Of a stretch of DNA of 36,967 nucleotides, positions 22,919-32,300 are shown in pieces (positions within the stretch are counted from its first letter, which is position 1; every line of letters starts with the position of its first letter). The position numbers and the translations under genes are program-made. The DNA is from an uncultured Flavobacteriales bacterium (GTDB lineage: Bacteria > Bacteroidota > Bacteroidia > Flavobacteriales_D > CAJJDF01), in assembly GCA_938009745.1 (NCBI GenBank), contig CALLII010000112.1:1-36967 (forward strand), written 5' to 3'. Under the pieces are notes generated by a model. The model saw only the letters and a list, made by a program, of their open reading frames with translations. It had not been told where the DNA came from and did no database searches.

Positions 22919-25171
22919 TTATTTAATCACAGTCATTTCATCAATTAAGTGACGAGCTCCTGCATATTTATCAATGATAAATAAAGTGTATCTAATATCA
23001 ACAGATATAGTTCTTTGTACTTTATTTTCAAAAGAAATATCTCCACTCATTGCTTCCCAGTTTCCATCAAATGCAGTTCCAATTAAGTATCCATTTCCAT
23101 CAATCACAGGACTTCCAGAGTTACCTCCAGTAATGTCATTGTTAGTTAAAAAGTTTACTCTTAATTTCCCATTTTCATCAGCATATTGTCCGTAATCTTT
23201 AGCTTCATACAATTCTTTTAATCTAGCTGGAATTTCAAACTCAGGATTATTTTTATCTTCTTTTTCAATTAATCCTTCCATTGTTGTGAAGTAAGTGTCT
23301 AACCCATCTTTACTTCTCACCATTTTTTTCACTCTATCACTTACAGAGTAAGACAGAACACTTCCGTATGTTAATCTTTGTGTAGAGTTTGCATTAGGAT
23401 AAAAGCTTTTTTCAGGTTGCATTAGTCTTATTCCTTCAACAAATAATTTGTATCCTTCTTCCATCTTCTTTTCAGCTTCTGCAAATTTTTCTGCAGACCC
23501 AAAATACATTCCTAAAAAATCGTTAGCTGCAACAATTGCTTGATCTTGATCAATTTTTTTCAACTTCATTCCCCAATTCAACTTACGAATAAGCCTTTTC
23601 ATTTTCCCCTTTTTCATCAAAGGCGAAGTCTTGAATAATTGTCTAGCATATTCTTTAAAGTCAGCTTCATTAACATTTGCAAAAAATGGAGGATGTTGCT
23701 CTTTGTTTACTTTCTTGTAATACAAATCAAATAAGTTAGCAATTAAGTCTTCTTCTAAAGTTTTATCATAGTTTTTGAAATGTTCTTCAGACAATGCTTC
23801 TAACCTAGAAATTAATCCTTTAACGGCAGCTTTTCTTGCTTTTTTCAATTCTTTCTTTTCAGATTTATCAGTAGCTGCATCAATCTTAGCATCCATTTTA
23901 GATTTAGTTGACTCAATCGCACCTAATAATCTACTAGTTCTAAAAGCAAACAAAACAAAGTCAGGACCTCTTACTCCTGCTTCCATAACGTAAGTGTTAC
24001 CAACAGTATATTCATTAGTTAAGTTGTAATATTTACTAATATCATCAAGAGCTGAACCATATTTTTTTTGTCTTTTAGGATCAGCAGAATACCACTCTTT
24101 AAAACGATCTTCAAGTTCTTTTTTTCTGTTAACTACTCCATTTGTTTGAAGTTGTTCTGTTTGTCCTTGGTAATATTTCCAATAATTAGCAGTTTGAGCA
24201 TATTTAGCAGAATATTGAATGTCTACTTTTTCTTCAGCATCCATTCTATTCTTCATTGTTTTTAGTTTCAAATCTCTCACTTCTACAACAGTTGGCCCTT
24301 TAATGTCAATGGCTTGTTTAACCCCAAATGAAGACAAATACCTATCAGTACTTCCAGGATATCCCATTATCATTGCGAAATCACCTTCTTTTACTCCTTT
24401 GATATTTACTGGTAAATGGTGCTTAGGCTTTAATGGTACATTTTCAGCAGAATATTCTGCTGGCTTACCATCTTTACCCATGTATACTCTAAACATACTA
24501 AAATCACCCGTGTGTCTTGGCCACATCCAGTTATCAGTATCTCCTCCATATTTCCCTACAGACTCTGGTGGAGTTCCTACTAATCTTACATCATTAAAAG
24601 TTTCATTTACAAACATGTAAAACTCACTTCCGTAGTAAAAATCCTTAATGTATGCTGTATAATGAGTTCCCTTAGTAGCTTTAGCTATTAATTCTTTTTG
24701 AATTTCTTTAAGCTTTTGAGCTTTGTCTTTTTCATCAGTAATTCCTTCAATGGCTTTATTTACTTCAGCTGATACATCTTCCATTCTTACTAAAAAGGTA
24801 ACGAATAATCCTTCTACTGCCTTTTCATCAGATTTAGTTTTAGCCCAAAATCCATTTTTTAAGATATTGTTTTTAGGAGTTGAGAAACTCTGTATCGCTC
24901 CATAACCACAGTGATGATTGGTTAGCATAAGTCCTTGGTCAGAAATTATCTCTCCTGTACAAAAACCTCCCATAGAAACAATAGCATCTTTTAAACTTGA
25001 TTTATTTACACTGTAAATTTCTTCAGCTGATAATTTAAGCCCTTGTTTTTGCATGTCTTCAATGTTCAACCTTTTAATAAACATTGGGAGCCACATTCCC
25101 TCGTTAGCAGAGACACTGAATGTTGTAAATAACATAGAGGCAGCTAATAATAACGATAGTATTTTTTTCAT
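22919..25171 (-). CDS. S46 dipeptidyl peptidase, DPP7-like
   Basis: A 750-residue exported serine peptidase that releases dipeptides from oligopeptides, an amino-acid supply route in Bacteroidota. Signal peptide at about 1-22. The chymotrypsin-fold triad is visible: His87 (LTNHHCGYG), Asp223 (PRHTGDFSMFR) and Ser685 (TGGNSGSPV). The residue 18 after the catalytic Ser is Gly703 (AFDGNWEAM); the equivalent position is Gly673 in P. gingivalis DPP7 (hydrophobic P1) and Arg673 in DPP11 (acidic P1), so DPP7-like specificity is predicted. The helical lid region lies between about 270 and 560. Conserved NWMWPRH is present. Single gene with its own terminator. Confidence 0.95.
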   Translation of the reverse strand: MKKILSLLLAASMLFTTFSVSANEGMWLPMFIKRLNIEDMQKQGLKLSAEEIYSVNKSSLKDAIVSMGGFCTGEIISDQGLMLTNHHCGYGAIQSFSTPKNNILKNGFWAKTKSDEKAVEGLFVTFLVRMEDVSAEVNKAIEGITDEKDKAQKLKEIQKELIAKATKGTHYTAYIKDFYYGSEFYMFVNETFNDVRLVGTPPESVGKYGGDTDNWMWPRHTGDFSMFRVYMGKDGKPAEYSAENVPLKPKHHLPVNIKGVKEGDFAMIMGYPGSTDRYLSSFGVKQAIDIKGPTVVEVRDLKLKTMKNRMDAEEKVDIQYSAKYAQTANYWKYYQGQTEQLQTNGVVNRKKELEDRFKEWYSADPKRQKKYGSALDDISKYYNLTNEYTVGNTYVMEAGVRGPDFVLFAFRTSRLLGAIESTKSKMDAKIDAATDKSEKKELKKARKAAVKGLISRLEALSEEHFKNYDKTLEEDLIANLFDLYYKKVNKEQHPPFFANVNEADFKEYARQLFKTSPLMKKGKMKRLIRKLNWGMKLKKIDQDQAIVAANDFLGMYFGSAEKFAEAEKKMEEGYKLFVEGIRLMQPEKSFYPNANSTQRLTYGSVLSYSVSDRVKKMVRSKDGLDTYFTTMEGLIEKEDKNNPEFEIPARLKELYEAKDYGQYADENGKLRVNFLTNNDITGGNSGSPVIDGNGYLIGTAFDGNWEAMSGDISFENKVQRTISVDIRYTLFIIDKYAGARHLIDEMTVIK

Positions 25172-25366
25172 TGTTTTATTTTTTTAGTTTTGGAACACTA
25201 AAGTAATAAAAAAATAGGTTTCGCCCTCTCAATTTTGTTGAATGGTAAATTGAACAAAATATAAATTGTAGTGGAAGAATAAAAAATAGTTAGATAAAAA
25301 AATCGAGGAGATAATTTTATGTAAAATAGGTAAAACAATTCACCTCAACATTAACTTAATAAAAAA

Positions 25367-26356
25367 TTACCTCAACAGGAATCTTAGTGTTACTTCTAAT
25401 CCACCTAATGTACTATTAGCTTGAGCTAGGTCGGATATAGTAGCATCATAACTTACTCCTAATTGGTAGTTGTCATAATTTAAATTAAATGTAGGGATTA
25501 TTGCATCTCCTGGCAATCTAACATATGCCCCAAAAGACATATCGAACCTATCATAGTATCCTGTATATTTACTTTCTTCTCTTATTACAAACTTGTAAAG
25601 AGTTCCAAATACAAATTCTGATTCTTTTCCTTTTCTACTATACAAAAAAGCTGGTTCTAGTGCAGTTGCTCCATTAATTAAAGTGATTTCTGCATTTCCA
25701 GAAATTGATATTCTTGAATACTCAGAATTACCTGAATAGTATGTTAAACCAGGAGAAGCTAAATGATACAATGAGGCTCCAATTTCCAGTTTAGTTAATG
25801 TATTGTCAAATCTATTATATTTACTTTTGTCGTATTTCCAATTTAGCCCTGCACCAACTCCAAAATTGATAAACGGTTGAAAAAGTGGTTGCTCATTAGA
25901 TGATAAGTTTGGATTAAATCCCTTTCCATCATATTGATTTTGCCATTGAGCATTAGATTCATCTATACTGTGTTGGGTAATTCCAAATTGAATTCCTGCT
26001 CCCAAGTGACTGTAATTAGTGATTTTTTGGTGATAAGCAATTGCTACTTCCGCTCTTAATCTCGTAAGACTTAAATCTCCGGCAACATCTCTATTTACCA
26101 TTAGTCCTATTCCTAAACTATTGTCATCCATTTTAAAGCTATAATCTGTGAATAATCCCATAGTTTGGTAGGCACTTGCGACTGTTGGTGATTGATTTCT
26201 GTAATGAAGTCCTCCTCTATATTTAGCATCTTCACCTCCAATAGAAGCAATTGAATTATAGTAATTATTTAACTTTAAATTACTAAAGTGTAAATCTTGT
26301 GCAAAACTTGAAACTGAAAATAAGAGTATTGCTATCGAGTAATTAATTTTCTTCAT
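25367..26356 (-). CDS. PorP/SprF family type IX secretion membrane protein
   Basis: A 329-residue outer-membrane beta-barrel. Signal peptide ending SSFAQ at about residue 19; the mature start DLHFSNLKLNNYYNSIASIGG and the later GLHYRNQSPTVASAYQTM and SLGIGLMVNRDVAGDLSL are standard PorP/SprF features. Members partner with T9SS cargo carrying a type B C-terminal domain, as SprF does for SprB. It begins 11 bp after the giant type-B cargo gene, so it is very likely the dedicated partner of that protein. Confidence 0.92.
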   Translation of the reverse strand: MKKINYSIAILLFSVSSFAQDLHFSNLKLNNYYNSIASIGGEDAKYRGGLHYRNQSPTVASAYQTMGLFTDYSFKMDDNSLGIGLMVNRDVAGDLSLTRLRAEVAIAYHQKITNYSHLGAGIQFGITQHSIDESNAQWQNQYDGKGFNPNLSSNEQPLFQPFINFGVGAGLNWKYDKSKYNRFDNTLTKLEIGASLYHLASPGLTYYSGNSEYSRISISGNAEITLINGATALEPAFLYSRKGKESEFVFGTLYKFVIREESKYTGYYDRFDMSFGAYVRLPGDAIIPTFNLNYDNYQLGVSYDATISDLAQANSTLGGLEVTLRFLLR

Positions 26357-26367
26357 TTTTACTTATT

Positions 26368-29300
26368 TTATCTTCTAATTATTGTTACCGTTCCTTTCTC
26401 ATTAAACTCAGTACCATCAACAAAAGTTCCTTTTGCAAAATATACAAATACATCAGGGTTTGCTTGTTGTCCCTTGAAAGTTCCATCCCATCCAATAGAT
26501 TGAGAGTTAGATTGAAATACTAAATTACCATACCTATTATAAACAGACAATTCTACAGTTTCTATTCCTGCTCCCTCTACTTGGAAAACATCATTTTCTC
26601 CATCTCCGTTAGGAGAAAACACATTTGGAATATAAACATTATAATCACATGTATCACTATTCAGGTTGGTTAAAATTGCAGTTTCGGAATCAGTACAGCC
26701 ATTATTATCAACAACTGATAAAGAATAGGAACCTTGTTTAATCCCAACCAAATCTTGAGTTGTGTCTCCAGTGCTCCAAGAATAAGTTATTGGCAGAGTA
26801 CCTCCTGTTAAACTAACATCAATACCACCAACTGAAAAGTCACATTCATCATCAGTAATATCCATAACAATGTTTGGTACAGAGTATACATTAACTACTA
26901 CAGAATCAGTCATTCCGCATAGTCCTGGAGAAGTATATGTAATTGTATAAATTCCTGCTCCAAACATAGCTGGATCAAATAACCCTGATGCTGTATTCAC
27001 TCCGTTCCCTCCCCATGTTCCTCCGGCTGGTGTTGCAGTGAAAGTAACTGGATTAGCATCTGCACATAAATCTACAGTGCTTGTTATAGTAGCTGGAGTA
27101 ATTGGATTAATTGTAAGGTTGGTTACTATTATTGAATCACATCCTAATAAAGTTAAGAAAGTATCTCGATAGACCCCAGTAGCTCCATAAGTATTTGAAC
27201 CAACTATTACAGTTTGCCCTGCACACAAACTAAAAGTGTTAGAATCTTTTGATGACTGACCTAACACAAGATTTATAGTAATTATACTATCACATCCATT
27301 AGAAGCAAGAACCGTATCAGTGTATGAACCACCTGTAGTTACTATAGTTCCACTTGGTAATGTATAGGTATCACATCCATTTGCAAGAAAAGTAAAGGTT
27401 GCATTCTGGAGTATTGTTAATCCTATAGTTATTACACTATCACATCCAGCTGCATTTGGGATTGTATCAGAATAAGGACCTGAAACAGTATAGATTTTTC
27501 CGCTTGGACTTGTGTAGGTTAAACATGAAGTTATTAGTATTGTACTACTTGTTGGAGAAGAGTTACTTAAGTTGGTTGTAATGATACTATCACATCCAGC
27601 TAAAGAAACCAAGGTATCTTGGTAAGTTCCTGCTATAGTTGTGGTTGTTCCTCCTGGTAATGTATATGGTAATCCAGCACAAATACTCGCATTTACAGTT
27701 GTAGATTTTGGCACTAATACGGTTACATTGAAAGTATTAACACTATCACAAATAAATGTGGCTCTTGTAATTGTTTCGATATATGTACCAGTAGTCTTAA
27801 TTATTGTTCCATTTGACAATACTATTGAATCTCCTTGACAAATAGTGGAATCTATAGTTATTCTTGGAGTCGTATCTACTTGTAATTGCAATACAAAAAT
27901 AGAATCACATCCTGAAAAAACTGTATCTCGATATGTTCCTGAATTAGTAACTGTTTGGCCTCTCCAAACTGTTTGGTCGCATACAGTATCTACAAGAGTA
28001 TCTCGGTAAGTTGGGATAACGGTTAAATTAATTTGAGTTATGGAATCACATGCTTTTGTTGCGCCTACTCCTCTTATTTTAATTTCATCTACAGCAAAAC
28101 CAGGAGATGCTCCAGTTCCGTTAGTATTATTAAAACCTACTGCAAATCTCAGGGTAGCTTGATTAGCAAAAGCTGGATCAGTTATGGTTGCAGTTGTCCA
28201 ACCATTATTTCCATTATTAAAGTTACCTCCTACTCTATTCCAAGTTAATCCAGCATCAGTACTATAGTAAATTCTTCCGTATGAACCTTTACATAAATAG
28301 TACATTTCAAAAGAAACATAATTCATACCAACTGTAGTTATATCAGTACTCATTCTGCTTACATTAAGCCCATTATTACCAGCTAAAAAAGTAAGCGAAG
28401 CATCTATATAGTTTGCGTTAGTAATTGATGGAGATGAGAATGTAGCTGCATACCTACTATGAATGTGTAGGTAACTAGAATTAATTCCACCAGTAATTGC
28501 TGGATTTTGTGGAGGTGTAGGATCAATTGTTGATACTCCAAAAACAGTTCCTCCAGCATAGCTACTATTTATTATCCATGCATTGTCTCTTGTTCCAGGA
28601 GTTATACCTCCAGCATCTGTAGTATTTAATATGAAACTAGTAACAGCTCCAGAAAAATCTTCATCAAACAATAATGTATTTTGAGATGAGTTCCCAACTA
28701 CTGTATCAAAATAAGTTCCCGAAGTTTTAATAACTGTTCCATCACTAAGAACTATTGAATCTCCTTCGCAAAAAGAAGGGCTTAAAGTCACATTAACAGG
28801 CGTATCAATAACCAAGTAAATTGTAACTATACTATCACATCCTGTGCTTAATAATAGTGTATCCTGATATACTCCTGTGGTTGTATAAATTTTACCATTT
28901 GGACTTATAAATGTATCACAAGCAGAAACTAAACTAGTTGAAGAAGCTGAATAATTTACTGTAAGATTATATTCTATAATACTATCACACCCATAAATAT
29001 TTGGTAATATATCATAATAGGTTCCTGAGTTAAGAAAAACCATATTGGTAACCGAAACAAAACTATCACAGACACTAAAGGTTAGAGATGTCCAATTCCC
29101 TGTTGTTATTGAAATAGAGTCTACTACTATTGTATCACACCCGGTAGATGAAGAAATTGTATCATATAAATTCTGAGAAGTAAAGTACCAAGTCCCATTA
29201 ACTTGAATACTATCACAAGCTATTGTTACCGGATTATTAACTATTGTAGCAGTTAAAATTGTAAGATTAATAGTCATTAGACTATCGCATCCTTGGCTGT

Positions 29301-32300
29301 TGATTAAAGTATCAAAATAAGTTCCTGATGATTTAAAAACTTTACCAGAGGAAGTAACTAAACTATCGCAGACTGATATTGTTTGAGTAGAGCTGGTAGA
29401 AGTACCGATAATAACATTGTATAAAAAAGTACTATCACAGCCATTAATAGAACTAAAAGTATCGCTATAAATCCCAGTTGTATACACTGTTCTTCCACTT
29501 GTAATTAGAGTAGCAGAATCACATCCAGTAAGGACTGATGATGTAAAGTAAGTTGTATTCCTTGTGAAATCTAATGTGAAAATAGAATCACAAATACCTG
29601 TTGTAACAGTATCGCTTATTAGTATAGAAGTAAAATAAGTTGTTCCTCTCCAATCAAATGAACTATCACATCTTGATACGGTTAAAGTATCTCTATATTC
29701 AGTGCTAATTGTAAGATTAAAAGTCATTAAACTATCACAACCTTGTGCGTTAGTTAAGGTATCTAAAAACACTCCGGTAGTTTTCCAAATTTTTCCTGTT
29801 GGGCTAATTAAGCTGTCACAAGCATTTACCATTTGCGTAGAAGTGCTCGTAGCTCTTATTTGCAAATTAGTAATTACAATACTATCACAATTAGCTCCAG
29901 CTAAAGTATCTCTATAAATTCCAGATGCAGTAGGATTACCTCCACCAGGAAGTGTATACGTTTGAGAAGAACAAATTGTATCAAAAATTACTGAATCATT
30001 TAAAGGTAAAATTGTTAAATCATATCTTAATATGCTATCACAATATTGTTGGGTAATGGTATCAAAAAAGCTTCCTGTTGTTTTACCAATGATTCCATTC
30101 ATCAAAACAATAGAATCTCCAAAACAAATAGTAGAATCTATTAGTGTTGTTATAATGGTATCTACAAATAAATTAAGTACATAAATAGAATCACATCCTC
30201 CAATTACTGTATCCTTGTATATACCCGAAGTAGTATAGGTAGTCCCTCTCCAAGTTGTAGTTTCACAAACTGTATCTACAATTGAATCGTAATATCTTGG
30301 GAGAATAAAAATATCGAATCTTACTATACTATCACATCCGTTAATATTAGTAAGAGTATCACTAAAAATACTAGTTGTTGTTATGACTTTTCCATTTGGA
30401 GATGTATAAGAAATACAGACAGAATCAACTACAACAAACTCTTGATTCAATTTTAATATGTACCCATCTCTTCCTCCTCTAGAGGTTAAGTTTGTAACTC
30501 CTACACCAGGATCAAAATCTACTATTCTTTCAAAATAACCTGTTGTGTAAATATTCCCTGAAACGTCAGTTGTGATAGAATAACCATAGTCAGAACCTGT
30601 TTCTCCTAAACTTTGAGCCCATCCAAAATTTCCGTTAGAATCTAATCTATTAATATAGGCATCATAACTTCCGTTTGAAGTTAAAGGTCTATTTCCTATT
30701 CCTGGATCAAAATCTACTGTTCCAAAAAACGAACCAGTTATATAAACATTCCCAAAAACATCCGTAGTAATTGATCTTCCGTCTTCGATACTAGAACCTC
30801 CAAAGTTTTTTGCCCAAACATAATTACCATTTAAATCTAATTTAGATACAAATACATCATAAGCACCATTAGAAACAAGGTTAGAAACCCCTGCTCCTGG
30901 GTCAAAGTCTACTGTAGATGTAAAATAACCTGTGGTATAAATATATCCGAAATCATCTAAAACTATAGAATAAGCTTTATCGTTTCCAACTCCTCCTATA
31001 TTCTTGGACCATAAGTAAGTTCCATTGCCATTTAACTTTACAATAAAAACATCTTCTGTCCCATTAGAAACCTGATTCACAATACTAGCTCCTGGGTCAA
31101 AATCTACTGTTCCTTCAAAAAAACCGGTCGTATAAATATTTCCAACATCATCAATAATTAGTGTTGATGAATAATCGTTACCAGTTCCACCAATATTTTT
31201 TGCCCAAACATAATTACCATTTGCATCTAACTTAGATATAAAAATGTCATTACTTCCATTAGAAGTTAAATTAAAAGTTCCTACTCCTGGATTAAAATCT
31301 ACTGTTCCTTGATAAATACCTGTTGAATAAACATTTCCTGAAGCATCTGTTACTACTGAAGTTCCTTCATCAACACTACCTCCACCAAAGCTTCTTGCCC
31401 AAATAAAGTTTCCATTTGGATCTAATTTTGAGACGAAAATATCATAACTCCCATTTGATGTTAAATTAAAAACTCCAACTCCTGGATCAAAGTCAGCAGT
31501 TCCCTGAAAAGTACCTGTTGCATAAATATTACCTAACTTATCTAGTGATATTGAATAACCATCATCAAGAGCAGAACTACCAAAGCTTTTTGCCCAAATG
31601 AGGTTTTTATTAGGATCTAATTTTGATATAAAAACATCATAACTTCCATTTGATGTTAAATTAAAAACTCCTGCTCCTGGATCAAAATCTATTGTTCCTT
31701 GAAAATAACCAATCGTAAATATATTTCCTTGCTCATCTATTGTAATAAAATTACCATTGTCATTACTTGTTCCTCCTATTTGATTTACCCATTCAAAAAT
31801 TACGCTATCTCCAATTGACGGGTGATTGATAGTAACATTAACAATAAAAACACTATCACAGCCTGAACTAAAAGTTGTATCAAAATAAACTCCTGACGAC
31901 TTATAAATTTTTCCTGAAAGAGATACTACACTATCACATCCAATTAAGTTTATGTTTGTAATTGATGCTGTAGTTATAGTTACATTAAAAGATAGCAAAC
32001 TATCACATCCAAATGTGTTAGTTAATGTATCACTGAATGTTCCATTGGTTTTCCAAACTTTTCCACTTGGTGATACAAAACTATCACAGGCTGTTACCGT
32101 TTGTAAAACTGCAACATTACTGCCAGAAAGTGTGAATGAATTAATTTTAAAATTATTAGATGAATTAATGTCATTATCTGTTCCATTAATATTAACAGTA
32201 TCAACTCTTGCGGTAAAAGTATGAACTCCATTTGTAGAAGCTACCGAAGGTAAAAAAAATGTATCGCACTCCCCAGCAAGAAGATTCCCTGTCCAGTTGA

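Noticed and set aside
24219-24620. Plus-strand 133-codon frame inside the S46 peptidase gene
   Set aside because: It is the antisense shadow of a strongly conserved enzyme and resembles no protein.
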